Below, piece after piece: positions 33,926 to 45,461 of a DNA stretch of 64,000 bases (position 1 is its first letter; each line of letters begins with the position of its first letter). The notes below the pieces were generated by a model. The model saw nothing but the letters and a program-made list of their open reading frames with translations, was not told the origin of the DNA and searched no databases. Source of the DNA: Buchnera aphidicola (Protaphis terricola) (GTDB lineage: Bacteria > Pseudomonadota > Gammaproteobacteria > Enterobacterales > Enterobacteriaceae); the NCBI RefSeq assembly GCF_964059145.1, contig NZ_OZ060405.1, positions 434,001-498,000 of the forward strand, given 5' to 3'. Both the position numbers and the translations under genes were made by a program.

Positions 33926-34771
33926 ATGGATCGGCTAAATGTAGTAAATGATATTAATCATGCAGGTAATTGGTTAATAAGAAATCAAGAATTATTATTT
34001 GGATATATTATTAATTTAACATCATCTATTCTTATTTTAATTGCTGGTATGTTTATTGCAAAAATAATATCTAATGGAATAAATAAAATATTAATTACAC
34101 GAAAAATTGATGCTACTATTGCAGGATTTCTTTCTGCACTAATGCGATATATTATTATTACTTTTACATTAATTGCTGCATTAGGAAGGATTGGCGTTCA
34201 AACTACCTCAGTTATTGCTATATTAGGAGCTGCAGGAATGGCTATTGGATTAGCACTTCAAGGATCTTTATCTAACTTTGCAGCAGGTGTTTTATTAGTT
34301 ACATTAAGACCTTTAAAAACAGGAGAATATGTAAATTTAGGAAGTGTAGCAGGAACTGTTTTAAATATTCATATTTTTTACACAACATTGCGTACTTTAG
34401 ATGGAAAAATTGTAGTAGTTCCAAATAATAAAATTATTTCTGGAAATATAATAAATTACTCAAGAGAACCTGCCAGAAGAAACGAATTCTCTATTAGTGT
34501 TGCATATAACACAGATATTGATTTAGTTGTTAAAGTCTTACGTCAAGTAATAGAAAATGAAAACCGAGTAATAAAAGATAAAGATATTATAATTGGGTTA
34601 AGTGAATTAGCACCATCTTCTTTGAATTTTATTGTTCGATGCTGGAGTAATACACATGAATTAAATTCAGTATATTGGGATTTAATGGCAGAATTTAAAA
34701 AAGCATTAGATAAAAATAATATTAATATTCCATATCCACAAATAGACGTACATCTTTACAGAAAAAAATAA
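33926..34771 (+). CDS. mscS: Small-conductance mechanosensitive channel MscS
   Basis: Inner-membrane tension-gated channel protecting against osmotic downshock. It has 281 residues (E. coli 286). N-terminal membrane helices ([25 protein letters not shown]) are followed by the pore helix rich in Ala and Gly ([28 protein letters not shown]), the beta domain ([38 protein letters not shown]) and the cytoplasmic cage. It stands alone between fbaA and recC, with a GAGAG ribosome site. Confidence 0.96.
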   Translation: MDRLNVVNDINHAGNWLIRNQELLFGYIINLTSSILILIAGMFIAKIISNGINKILITRKIDATIAGFLSALMRYIIITFTLIAALGRIGVQTTSVIAILGAAGMAIGLALQGSLSNFAAGVLLVTLRPLKTGEYVNLGSVAGTVLNIHIFYTTLRTLDGKIVVVPNNKIISGNIINYSREPARRNEFSISVAYNTDIDLVVKVLRQVIENENRVIKDKDIIIGLSELAPSSLNFIVRCWSNTHELNSVYWDLMAEFKKALDKNNINIPYPQIDVHLYRKK

Positions 34772-34819
34772 ATATTTTTTCTTAATAGTCTATATAAAAA
34801 ATATATATACAAGGTATTT

Positions 34820-37800
34820 ATGTTGTTCTTATATAAATTTAATCAATTAAATACAATGTTTCTTAAAATATGCAAAATTATTAAAAATAATCCACTTCCG
34901 AATATTTTTGAACAAGAAACTATTATTCATGATAATAACATTTTATTTGAATACTTAAATATATTTAATGCAAATTATACCGGTATTTCGTCAGATTTTA
35001 AACTAATTCATCCAAAAAAGTTTATATGGAATATATTTAAACAAATTAAACCTGAAATAAAAAAAGAAAAAATTTTAAAAAAAACAACTAATATTTGGAA
35101 AATATTTAAACTTATTGAAAAAAATAATTTTCTTAAAAATATTATAGTAAATACAAATAAAATAAAAAAATTTGAATTTTCATTACTTATAGAAAATTTA
35201 TTTCAACAATATATTTTATATCGACCTATATGGATTAATGAATGGGAAAAAAAAGAAAAAAAAATATTCAAAATTAATTTTAAAGAAACATGGCAAATAA
35301 AATTATGGAATAAAATAATAAATGATAATAAAAAACTTAATCAATCTTATTTAAATTTTTCGAATTTATTTAGTAATTTTAAAAATTTAATTAAAAAAAA
35401 AATATTACTTCCAAAACGTATTTTTATTATATGGTCAATATCAATAAACCCATCATATATAAAAATATTTCAAAAAATAAGTATACATACTGATATATAT
35501 TTTTTATATTTAACTTCTTATAAAAATAATATAAATTATTATACATATAATTCAAATAAAAAATTATCCAATAATTATTTAAATAATACATTAGAAATAT
35601 TATGGGGAAAATATGCATATATTTACTTATCTTTAATAAAAAATTTTAAAAATATTAAAACTATTAATTATTTTAAAGAATATTCTAAAAATAATTTATT
35701 AAATAAAATTAAAAATAATATTTTAAACTTTAAACAAAATCAAACAGTAATAAAACAAATTTTAAACCCTAAAGATCACTCAATATCTATAAATATTTGC
35801 TATAATAAACGTCATGAAATTGAAGTTTTATATAAAACATTAATAAAAATTCTAAATAAAGACACAAATATAAAACCAAGTGATATTGTTATTACATCAT
35901 TTTCATTAAATGATTATATAAAAGATATTAATTGTATATTTAAATTAAAAAATAATAAAGAAAAAATACCTTTTTATATTTCAAGTCAAAATTCAAAAAA
36001 AATAGAAAAAATATTATATATTTTTAATAAAATATTAGACTTATCTAATATTAGATTTAATAATGAAGAAATTTTAGAATTATTGAATATTCCAATTTTT
36101 GCAAAAAATTTTAATATTTCAAAAGAAGAAATAATTATTTTATATCGTTGGATTGAAGAAACAAATATTAGATGGGGAATAGATAAAAAGTATAATAATT
36201 ATTTATATTCTTTAAAGATTTATCAAAACACTTGGTTTTATGGTATTAAAAAATTATTATTAAATTATGCAATTAATGAAAAAAATAAAATTTGGAATAA
36301 TATTTTATCATTAATATCTATAGATTTTTCTAAACCAGAATTAATAGGTAAATTAATACATTTAATTAATATACTTAAAAAATGGCAATATAAATTAACT
36401 ACATCAAAATACCCAAAAAATTGGCGTCTATTATTTCAATCTTTTATCAAAGATTTTTTTTATAATATAAAAGAATATAATAATATACTTGAAGTTATTA
36501 ATAAACATTGGGAGAAAATGATTGATCAAATTTTATTATCAAAATATCTAAAAAAAATACCAATTTATATACTAAAAAAAAATTTTTCATATATAATCAA
36601 TTCTATAAATAAAAAAAAATTTAAAATAGGACATGTAAACTTTTGCCATCCTTCTTTAATATGCTATATTCCATTTAAATTAATATATATTATTGGATTA
36701 AATGATAAAGAACAATCCAAAGAAAATAATATTGACCATTTTAACTTTTTAAAAAAATATTCAAACATCAGTGATATAAACGTTAATAATGTAAAATATT
36801 ACCTATTTTTACAAAATTTTATTTCAGCTCAAAAATATTTTTATATCAGTTATATTGGATATTCATTGAATGATGAAAATAAGATACCTCCATCAATAAT
36901 AATTGATCAATTAATAAAACATATCGCATTAAACTTTTATTTTAAAGAAAATATAAACATAAAATTTGAAGAAAATATTAAAAAAATATCAAAAAATATT
37001 TTTAAAATACATAAAAAAGAACATCTTTATAAAAAAATATGTATAAAAAAAAATAAAATTAAAAATTCTGAAAAAATAATTAATAATATTAATAAAATAT
37101 TTTTTAAAAAAATTATTAATATACAAAACATTAATCAAAAACCTATTGTGATTAATTTAAATAACTTAATTACTTTTTGGAAAAATCCTATACGATATTT
37201 TTTTAATTTTACATTACAAACAAAATTTAAAATAAGAAAAAAACTATCTATAACAGAACCTTTTATTATTAATCAAATAGATAATTTTACAATTGGCAAG
37301 TTTTTATTAAAAAAACTAATTAATAAAGAAGATAAAAATAATATATTTAAATATATAATCCTTTCAGGAAAATTACCATATGGTAGTTTTGGAGAAATAG
37401 CTTTAGAAAAAAAATATAAAGAAATAAAAGAAATATTAAAAATAATAAATAAATATAGAATATTTCCGACTGAAAAAAATATTAATTTAAAAATAAAAAA
37501 ATACCATATAAATGGAAACTTAAAAGAAATACAAGAAACAGGTTTATTAAGATGGAAAACAGGTACAATTAATAATTATGATAAAATAGCATTATGGTTA
37601 GAACACTTAGTTTATTGTATATCAGGAGGTATAGGTGAAAGTAAAATAATAGGATATAAAAATAAAATTTTTTCATATTCTTATATACCATATGATATAG
37701 CATATCATTATCTTTATCAATACATTAAAGGATATATAGAAGGCATAAAACATCCTTTATTATTAACAAAATCAGGTATTGAATGGTTTAACATAGTCTA

Positions 37801-38014
37801 TGATACTAAAAATCATTGTATCTATAAAAATTATGATCTTAAAAAAAAAGCATATAAAATATTATATAAAACATGGATAGGTAATTCTTATATTCAAGGA
37901 GAAAAAGAAGATATTTATATAAAAAAAATTATTAAAAATTTAAATATCAAAAAAATTTGTAATATTTCTCAAAAATGGTTAACTCCAATATTTAGACATA
38001 AAAAAAATCAATGA
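34820..38014 (+). CDS. recC: Exodeoxyribonuclease V gamma subunit
   Basis: The Chi-recognising scaffold of RecBCD. It has 1064 residues against about 1122 in E. coli. The sequence is strongly diverged and lysine/asparagine-rich, yet the N-terminus (LFLYKFNQLNTMFLKIC, HPKKFIW), PFYISSQN, KIGHVNFCHPSLICYIPFKLIYIIGLNDKE and the C-terminal domain LNNLITFWKNPIRYFFNFTL match the family in order. Its stop overlaps recB (ATGA). The ptrA gene that separates recC and recB in E. coli is absent. Confidence 0.93.
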   Translation: MLFLYKFNQLNTMFLKICKIIKNNPLPNIFEQETIIHDNNILFEYLNIFNANYTGISSDFKLIHPKKFIWNIFKQIKPEIKKEKILKKTTNIWKIFKLIEKNNFLKNIIVNTNKIKKFEFSLLIENLFQQYILYRPIWINEWEKKEKKIFKINFKETWQIKLWNKIINDNKKLNQSYLNFSNLFSNFKNLIKKKILLPKRIFIIWSISINPSYIKIFQKISIHTDIYFLYLTSYKNNINYYTYNSNKKLSNNYLNNTLEILWGKYAYIYLSLIKNFKNIKTINYFKEYSKNNLLNKIKNNILNFKQNQTVIKQILNPKDHSISINICYNKRHEIEVLYKTLIKILNKDTNIKPSDIVITSFSLNDYIKDINCIFKLKNNKEKIPFYISSQNSKKIEKILYIFNKILDLSNIRFNNEEILELLNIPIFAKNFNISKEEIIILYRWIEETNIRWGIDKKYNNYLYSLKIYQNTWFYGIKKLLLNYAINEKNKIWNNILSLISIDFSKPELIGKLIHLINILKKWQYKLTTSKYPKNWRLLFQSFIKDFFYNIKEYNNILEVINKHWEKMIDQILLSKYLKKIPIYILKKNFSYIINSINKKKFKIGHVNFCHPSLICYIPFKLIYIIGLNDKEQSKENNIDHFNFLKKYSNISDINVNNVKYYLFLQNFISAQKYFYISYIGYSLNDENKIPPSIIIDQLIKHIALNFYFKENINIKFEENIKKISKNIFKIHKKEHLYKKICIKKNKIKNSEKIINNINKIFFKKIINIQNINQKPIVINLNNLITFWKNPIRYFFNFTLQTKFKIRKKLSITEPFIINQIDNFTIGKFLLKKLINKEDKNNIFKYIILSGKLPYGSFGEIALEKKYKEIKEILKIINKYRIFPTEKNINLKIKKYHINGNLKEIQETGLLRWKTGTINNYDKIALWLEHLVYCISGGIGESKIIGYKNKIFSYSYIPYDIAYHYLYQYIKGYIEGIKHPLLLTKSGIEWFNIVYDTKNHCIYKNYDLKKKAYKILYKTWIGNSYIQGEKEDIYIKKIIKNLNIKKICNISQKWLTPIFRHKKNQ

Positions 38015-41000
38015 AACAAAAATTAAATATATTCAATATACCTTTACATGGAATTAATTTAATTGAAGCATCTGCTGGTACTGGTAAAACTAGTTCAATT
38101 ATATTAATGTATTTAAGACTATTACTTGGAATAGGAGATCAAAAAAACAATAAAAAATTAACAATAAAAGAAATATTAATAGTAACATTTACCAATGCTG
38201 CAAAAGAAGAAATATATACAAGAATTAAAAAACATATTGAAGAATTATATTTATATTTTATTACTAAAAAAACTAATAATCTTATTTTAAAACCATTTTT
38301 AGGAAGAATAAAAAATTTAAAAGAAGCTGTTTATACTTTAGAGAAAGCTCAAAAAAATATAAAAAATATTTCTATTTATACAATACACGGATTTTGTAAA
38401 GATATTTTACAACTGAACTTTATTGATATACATGAAAAAATCATCGAAAATGAAAACTTCTTATATTTACAAGCAATTCAAGATTTTTGGAGAGATACTT
38501 TTTATAATTTACCAAAAAAAATAATTTATATTATTTCTCAATATTATAAAAATCCAGAATCTCTATTAATAGAACTACAGCCTGTATTTAATTTTAAAAA
38601 AATTTATTTTGATAAAAAATTTAATAAAAATGATAATATTTTAAAGTGTCATAAAAATAATATTAATATAATTAATATTTTTAAAAAAAAATGGTTAAAT
38701 TATAATTTATATATATTTAATATTATTCAAACACTAAAAATTAATAAAAAAATATATAATCAATATAATATTTCTAGATGGATAAATAATATTACAATAT
38801 GGGCGAAATCTAAAACTGAAAATTATGAAATTCCAGATTTTTTAAAATATTTTTCACAAGAAAAAATAAGTAAAAATATTAAAAATGAATCAATTCCATT
38901 TCATTTTTTTTTTAATGATATTGATAATATATTAAAAAAAAATTTTTCTCTTAAAGATATCATATTATTTCAAGCTATAAAAAAAGTACCTCAATTTTTA
39001 AAAAAAGAAAAAAAGAAAAAATCTTTATTAGGATTTAATGATTTATTAAATATTTTACTTAAGTATATTAAAAAAGAAAAAAAATTAAGACAATTAATAA
39101 TAAATAAATATCCAGTTGCATTCATTGATGAATTTCAAGATACTGATATTCAACAATATCAAATTTTTAATCTTTTATATAATATTAATATTAAAAAAAC
39201 TGCATTATTCCTTATAGGCGATCCAAAACAATCAATATATAGCTTTCGAGGCGCAGATATTTTTTCATATTTATACGCTAAATCTACAATAAAAAATTAT
39301 TATTATTTAAACACTAATTGGAGGTCTTCAAAAGAAATATGTCAAGCTATAAACTATTTATTTTCATCTAATAAAAAACCATTTTTTTTTAAAAATATTT
39401 CATATACAAATATTCATTTTCCAATGAAAAATAAAAATATGAAATTTAAAATAAAAGGGAAAGTTCAAAATTCTATTAACTTATTTTTTAAAAAACAAGA
39501 AAATATAAATCTTATCGATTATCAAGAATGGATTTCAAAACAATGTGCAAATGAAATTAGTTATTGGTTAATTTATGCTAAAAAAGGAGAAGCTACTTTA
39601 ATAGACAAAAAAAATCAAGAAAGAGTGTTACAACCGAGTGATATTGTTGTATTAGTAAGAAATAAAAATGAAGCTAATATTATTAAAGAAGCATTAAAAA
39701 AATTGAATATTAAATCTATTTATTCATCTTCTAATGAAAATATATTTCATACTAATGATGCTCAAGAATTACTTATAATACTTGAAAGTATATTAGATCC
39801 AAATAATATAAATTTACTAAAACAATCAATTTTTACACATATTTTTTATCAAATTTTATTACAAGAAGACAAGAAAAATAATATTGAAAAATCATATTTT
39901 TTAATAAAAAAACTATATAAATATCGAGATATATGGGAAAATATAGGTATTTATTACACGATTAAAAAAATAATACTAGATTTTCAAAAATATTCAAATC
40001 ATTTAGATAAGTGCAAAAATTATCAAAAAAATATAAATTTTTTACATATAGCTGAGTTATTAGAAAAAAAATCTCAAATTTTTTATCAGAAATCTTCTTT
40101 ATTAAAATGGTTTGAAAGACAAATATTAGAAAAACAAAATATTTTAAAAAATGAAAATATTAGAAAATTTAAACAATCTAATATAATTCAAATTATTACT
40201 ATACATAAATCTAAAGGTTTAGAATACCCTATTGTTTGGATACCTTTTGCTTCAATTTATAAAGAATCAAAATCATATTTATACCATAATCAAAAAAATT
40301 TTAAAATATTTTATGATCTTGAACATAAAAAAACTACACAAAAAATATCAGAAGAAGAAAGATTATCAGAAGACTTACGTTTTTTATATGTAGCTATTAC
40401 TAGATCTATTTATCACTGTAGTTTAGGAATAGGACATATTTTATATAAAAAAACTCAAAAAAAAAGCAATATACATAAAAGTTCTTTAGGATATATTATA
40501 CAACGCGGATATAATATAAAATATAAAGATTTAATAAATGAATTAAATCAATTAAATCAAAAAAAATATATTAAAATTAAATATGATAGTATAAATATAA
40601 AACTTCCTTATATTAAAGAAGAAATATACTTACTATCCAAACCTATTAATTTAAAAAATAGTATAAAAACTTATTTTCAAATAACAAGCTTTACTGAGCT
40701 AAAAAAAACAACTCTTTCATATTATAATCAAAATTATTACGATATAAAAAATATTTTAAATCAAGAAATATTAAATACAAATAAAATAGAAGATAATAAT
40801 TTCCCAAAAGGAAAAAAAACAGGTATTCTAATACATCACATATTAAAAAAAATTGATTTTTCAAAAAAATTAAATCATAATTTTTTTTATAAAACTTTAA
40901 AAAAATATGATTTTTCAGAACAATTAGCTCCATCATTAATATCTTGGGTACATAATATTATTAATATTAAAATTAAAAATATAAATTTAAATTTATCTAT

Positions 41001-41511
41001 GTTAAAAAAAAATCAATATATAAAAGAAATGAAATTTTTTTTACCCATAAAAAATATATTAAATAGTACAGATTTTAATAATATTATTCAATCTTTTGAT
41101 CCTATTTCCTCTATTTCCCCTAAAATCTCTTTTGATCCATTTTTAGGCATAATAAAAGGAGCGATTGATTTAATTTTAACTTATAATGAAAAATATTATA
41201 TAATAGATTATAAATCTAATTATTTAGGTAATAATAAAAATTCATATTCTTCTGAAAATATAAAAAAAGAAATTATTAAAAATAGATATGATTTACAATA
41301 TCAAATATATACAATTGCATTGCATCAATTTTTAAAAAAAAAAGTTAACGGATATAAATATAAAAAACATTTTGGTGGAATATTTTATATATTCTTAAGA
41401 GGTCTAAATAAATCAAAAAAAAATCAAAGCGTCTTTTATACAGTTCCAAAGTATATTTTAATTAAAAAATTAATTAATTTATTTTCAATAAAAAAATTAA
41501 AAATTGAATAA
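38011..41511 (+). CDS. recB: Exodeoxyribonuclease V beta subunit (helicase-nuclease)
   Basis: SF1A 3'-5' helicase and nuclease of RecBCD. It has 1166 residues (E. coli 1180). Walker A ASAGTGKTSS is near residue 22; helicase motifs include TFTNAAKEE, FIDEFQDTD (Walker B), IGDPKQSIYSFRGAD, ITIHKSKGLEYPIVW and LRFLYVAITRS. The C-terminal nuclease motif IDYKSNYLGN with its catalytic Asp and Lys is intact, so both activities appear preserved. Confidence 0.96.
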   Translation: MKQKLNIFNIPLHGINLIEASAGTGKTSSIILMYLRLLLGIGDQKNNKKLTIKEILIVTFTNAAKEEIYTRIKKHIEELYLYFITKKTNNLILKPFLGRIKNLKEAVYTLEKAQKNIKNISIYTIHGFCKDILQLNFIDIHEKIIENENFLYLQAIQDFWRDTFYNLPKKIIYIISQYYKNPESLLIELQPVFNFKKIYFDKKFNKNDNILKCHKNNINIINIFKKKWLNYNLYIFNIIQTLKINKKIYNQYNISRWINNITIWAKSKTENYEIPDFLKYFSQEKISKNIKNESIPFHFFFNDIDNILKKNFSLKDIILFQAIKKVPQFLKKEKKKKSLLGFNDLLNILLKYIKKEKKLRQLIINKYPVAFIDEFQDTDIQQYQIFNLLYNINIKKTALFLIGDPKQSIYSFRGADIFSYLYAKSTIKNYYYLNTNWRSSKEICQAINYLFSSNKKPFFFKNISYTNIHFPMKNKNMKFKIKGKVQNSINLFFKKQENINLIDYQEWISKQCANEISYWLIYAKKGEATLIDKKNQERVLQPSDIVVLVRNKNEANIIKEALKKLNIKSIYSSSNENIFHTNDAQELLIILESILDPNNINLLKQSIFTHIFYQILLQEDKKNNIEKSYFLIKKLYKYRDIWENIGIYYTIKKIILDFQKYSNHLDKCKNYQKNINFLHIAELLEKKSQIFYQKSSLLKWFERQILEKQNILKNENIRKFKQSNIIQIITIHKSKGLEYPIVWIPFASIYKESKSYLYHNQKNFKIFYDLEHKKTTQKISEEERLSEDLRFLYVAITRSIYHCSLGIGHILYKKTQKKSNIHKSSLGYIIQRGYNIKYKDLINELNQLNQKKYIKIKYDSINIKLPYIKEEIYLLSKPINLKNSIKTYFQITSFTELKKTTLSYYNQNYYDIKNILNQEILNTNKIEDNNFPKGKKTGILIHHILKKIDFSKKLNHNFFYKTLKKYDFSEQLAPSLISWVHNIINIKIKNINLNLSMLKKNQYIKEMKFFLPIKNILNSTDFNNIIQSFDPISSISPKISFDPFLGIIKGAIDLILTYNEKYYIIDYKSNYLGNNKNSYSSENIKKEIIKNRYDLQYQIYTIALHQFLKKKVNGYKYKKHFGGIFYIFLRGLNKSKKNQSVFYTVPKYILIKKLINLFSIKKLKIE

Positions 41512-41521
41512 TATTACTCAT

Positions 41522-43341
41522 ATGAAAAATTTATTAAAATATTTAGAAAAAAAAAAATTATTCATTCAATAGATTTATACTTTTCACAATTTATATCAAA
41601 AAAAAATTATATTATTATGCTAGTAGCGGCATGTGTTAGTTTTGAAAGTAATAATGGTCATATTTTTTTACCTATTGAATATTTTAAAAAAAATAATTTT
41701 TTTTCAATTAATAATAAAAAAATTATTAAAAAAATATTACTAATTTTAAATAATAAAAAAATTAACTGGTTGTTAGAATTAAAAAATCATTCTTCTATCG
41801 GAAATGGAAATATTATTACTCCTTTAGTATTAGATAAAGAAAAAATATATCTTTATAAGATATGGAAAGCTGAAAAAAATATTTTCAAATATTTAAATAA
41901 AAAAACATATTTTAGTGAAATCGAAATTATAAAAGCTAGTCAAGCATTAAAAAATTTATTTCCAAATAAAGAAGAATATTATCCTCAAAAAATTGCTATA
42001 GCATTAACTTTAATAAATGATATAGTATTTATTTTAGGTGGTCCAGGAACAGGAAAAACCACTATCATAATTAAAATTCTTCTTATATTAATCCAATACA
42101 AAAAAAAAAATATTAAAATACAATTATCAGCACCAACGGGAAAAGCTACATCACGTTTAATAGAAATATTAAATAATAATCAAATATTTTATATGAATGA
42201 TGTTGATCTAGAAAAAAATAATATATTTATATTGAATCCAATTACTTTACATCAATTACTAGGTATTTCAAAAACATCTAATAAGATATTTTTTAATAAA
42301 AATAACCCTTTAAATATAGATATATTAATTATTGATGAAGTATCTATGATAGATATTTTAATGATGGATAATATATTTTCTTCTGTAAAAAAAAATACAA
42401 AAATTATTTTTATCGGAGATTATAATCAATTATCTCCTATAGGAATAGGCTCTATTTTAAAAAATATTTATAATTATTCATATTTTGGATATAGTTCAAA
42501 AACTATTTCTATTTTAGAAAAAATTATACAATGTTCTAATTTAAATATTAAAATAAATAAAAATAATAATATTTTAATTAGTGATAAAATATATATCCTA
42601 AGAAAAAATTATAGATTTAAAAAAACCTCAGGAATTTATATTTTATCAAATGAAATTTTTAAAAATAATCAAAAAATCTTAAATAAATTATTTAATAATT
42701 TAATAGATAATGTATTTTTTTATGAAATAAATAATACAATTCAATATATTAATATGATAAATAAAATTATCTTTTATAATGAAGAATATTGGAATAGTAT
42801 TGAAAAAAAAGATGATATAAAAAAAATAATTAAAATATTTCAAAAAAATCAAATACTTTGCGTTATTAAAAATGGTTTATTTGGAATAAATAATATCAAT
42901 AATATTTTAGAACAATTTATGCATACAAAAAATATTATTAAAAAATATTTTTATATAAAAAAACAAATATGGTATATCGGAAAGCCTATTATAATAACAA
43001 AAAATAATAAATATTTAAATTTATCTAATGGTGATATAGGAATAACTAATTTAAATAATAATAAAAAATTACAAGTATGTTTTTTAAAAAATAATAATAA
43101 AGTGAAATGTATACCCATTGAATTATTAGAAAATTATAATACTGCTTGGTGTATTACAGTCCATAAATCACAAGGCTCTGAATTTAATCATACTATATTA
43201 ATTCTTCCTAATAAAAACTTAGAAATATTAAATCAAGAAACCTTATATACTGCCATTACAAGATCGAAAAAAAAAATAACTATTTTTTCAAATAAAAAAA
43301 TATTAATAGCATCAATTAATAAAAATAAAAATTTTTATTAA
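41522..43341 (+). CDS. recD: Exodeoxyribonuclease V alpha subunit, frameshift in first codons
   Basis: SF1B 5'-3' helicase of RecBCD. ATG 41522 (MKNLLKYLEKKK) is followed by eleven A (41547-41557), after which this frame stops. The next frame over gives IHSIDLYFSQFISKKNYIIMLVAACVSFE, which aligns with the RecD N-terminus, and runs intact to 43341. Translation from the internal ATG 41617 would still give 574 residues with Walker A GGPGTGKTTI, IDEVSMIDILMM, GDYNQLSPI and TVHKSQGSEF, lacking about 32 N-terminal residues. It follows recB by 10 nt. Confidence 0.88.
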
Positions 43342-43516
43342 TATTTTTAAATACCATTCAAAATTCTTAATTTCATTTAAATAATTCATAATGAACATAA
43401 AATTCATAAAAAAATATTATTTATTAAAAATTTTATAATATGAATATAAAAAATTATCGATCATTAAGAATTAATGTGTTAATAAATTTGAAGTGAATTT
43501 TAATGAATTTGATATT

Positions 43517-43593
<77 letters not shown>

Positions 43594-43608
43594 TCTTTTA
43601 GTTTATAA

Positions 43609-43637
43609 AGAATACATCTTTAATAAAAAAAATGCAA
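43609..43637 (-). promoter_or_regulatory. Sigma-70 promoter for tRNA-fMet
   Basis: On the minus strand TTGCAT (43632-43637), a 17-nt spacer and TATTCT (43609-43614) lie 15 nt before the tRNA 5' end. The hexamers, exact spacing and position fit a stable-RNA promoter. Confidence 0.65.
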
Positions 43638-43996
43638 CCTTTTTTTAAATATATTCTTAAAAATATATTATTATAAAAAATTCGCTTTATTTAATATAAT
43701 TAATTTTAACTTTTTTAAAATTAATATAAGATACAAATATAAAAACAATATTTAATATTATACTTATTTTTTTAATTTTATGTAATAATAATACTTCCTA
43801 AAAAATATAAAATATATATAATAATCATTTTAAAAAAATTTAACTATAAAAAATAAATATTAAGAATTAAATAGTCTAATAAATAATATTTCTTTATAAA
43901 AATTTTAAAAAATTATATATTAAAAAATAGAATTTTATTTTATAGATGAATAAATACTTACAATCAACTTTATGTGTAATAAAATAATTAAAAAAT
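43638..43996. other. Intergenic region before ribE
   Basis: About 360 nt of AT-only sequence between the tRNA promoter and ribE with no credible frame. No FMN riboswitch is visible: the conserved GC-rich RFN box segments are not present. I see no other structure. Confidence 0.5.
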
Positions 43997-44467
43997 ATGA
44001 ATATTATTCAATCAGAAATTATAAATAAAAAAGCATCTATTGCAATAATTATTTCTAGATTTAATCAATTTATTAATAATCATTTACTATCTGGAGCATT
44101 AGATACATTAATTCGCATTGGTCAAATAAAAGAAGACAGAATTTTTCAAATATACGTTCCTGGTATATATGAAATACCTATAGTAGCAAACTATATTGCA
44201 AAAAATAAAAAATACCAAGCAATTATTGCAATAGGCACAGTAATTAAAGGAAAAACAGATCATTTTAAATATATTTCAAGTAATACTTATCAAAATCTTT
44301 CAAAAATAAGCATAAAATATTCTATTCCGATAACATTAGGAATATTGACAACAAATAATTTAAAAGAATCTATTGAAAGATCTGGTTTAAAAATGGGTAA
44401 TAAAGGTTCTGAAGCAGCATTAGCTGCATTAGAAATGATCAATATTATGGAAAAAATAAAAAAATAA
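43997..44467 (+). CDS. ribE: 6,7-dimethyl-8-ribityllumazine synthase
   Basis: Penultimate step of riboflavin synthesis, forming a self-assembling shell in other bacteria. It has 156 residues, E. coli length (the enzyme is also called RibH). Substrate-site motifs SRFNQFINNHLLSGALD, VPGIYEIPIVA, AIGTVIKGKTDHFKYIS and the C-terminal GNKGSEAALAALEM are intact. Riboflavin is a known symbiont product for aphids. thiL follows 10 nt later. Confidence 0.96.
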   Translation: MNIIQSEIINKKASIAIIISRFNQFINNHLLSGALDTLIRIGQIKEDRIFQIYVPGIYEIPIVANYIAKNKKYQAIIAIGTVIKGKTDHFKYISSNTYQNLSKISIKYSIPITLGILTTNNLKESIERSGLKMGNKGSEAALAALEMINIMEKIKK

Positions 44468-44477
44468 ATATTTAGTC

Positions 44478-45448
44478 ATGAAATATACAGAATTTGAAAT
44501 AATCTCTAAATTTTTTAATAAAAATCAAAAATTAGATCAAAATATTATACAAGGCATCGGAGATGATAGTGCATTAATTAAAATACCTAAAAATAATATT
44601 CTTGTCACTAGTACTGATACTTTAATAGAAGGTGTTCATTTTTTTAAAAATATACATCCTAAAAACTTAGCATATAAAGCAGTTGCTGTAAATCTTAGTG
44701 ATTTAGCTGCTATGGGAGCACTCCCTAAATGGATAACAATATCTATTACTATTCCAATATCTAATACACAATGGCTAAAATATTTTAGTAATGGTTTATT
44801 TAAAACTTTAAATAAATATAAAATTATACTAATAGGTGGAGATACTAATTCTGGACCTTTAAGTATTACAATAAATATTTATGGATTAATTAAAGGGAAA
44901 AAAGCACTTTTAAGAAAAAATGCTAAAAATGGAGATTTAATATATGTTACAGGATATTTAGGAGAAAGTGCAGCAGGATTATATTTACTTAAAAAAAAAA
45001 CTATTTAACAAATATAAAAATACGTCAATATTTAATTTATAAGCACTTACATCCAATCCCACGAATTTGTGAAGGTATAGCAATAAAAAATTTTGCTAAT
45101 TCAGCAATAGATATATCAGATGGATTAATTTCTGATTTAGGGCATATATTAAATAAAAGTCATTGCGGAGCAAATATAAATTTAAATCAATTACCTATTT
45201 CTAAAAATTTAATAAATAATTTTAAAAAAACTGATTATCTAAATTGGGCGTTATGCTGTGGAGAAGATTATGAATTATGTTTTACAATTTCTAAAAAAAA
45301 TATTAACAAATTAAAACTAGCAATGAAAAAAAAATTAATTAAATGTAAGCATATTGGATATATAACTTCAAAAAAAAATGGTTTTAATTTGTTCTTAAAT
45401 AATAAAAAAATAAACTTTAAAAAGTCAGGTTTTAATCATTTTAATTAA
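44478..45448 (+). pseudogene. thiL: Thiamine-monophosphate kinase, frameshifted in poly(A)
   Basis: Phosphorylates TMP to thiamine diphosphate. ATG 44478 opens a normal N-terminus (EFEIISKFF, QGIGDDSALI, STDTLIEGVHF, AVNLSDLAAMGA, GGDTNSG). The frame stops at 45008 just after ten A (44991-45000). The shifted frame continues NYLTNIKIRQYLIYKHLHPIPRICEG, ANSAIDISDGLISDLGHIL and CCGEDYELCFT to a stop at 45448, giving a normal total near 322 residues. Both halves are well preserved, so slippage rescue or sequencing error is plausible. Confidence 0.85.
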
Positions 45449-45461
45449 AAAATAAAAAAAT

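Noticed and set aside
43342-43516. Short repeats of AATTCAT type between recD and the tRNA
   Set aside because: Spacing is irregular and the words are expected in such AT-rich DNA; not a CRISPR or origin-like array.
43638-43996. Possible FMN riboswitch before ribE
   Set aside because: None of the conserved GC-rich RFN element segments can be seen, and the region is almost only A and T.
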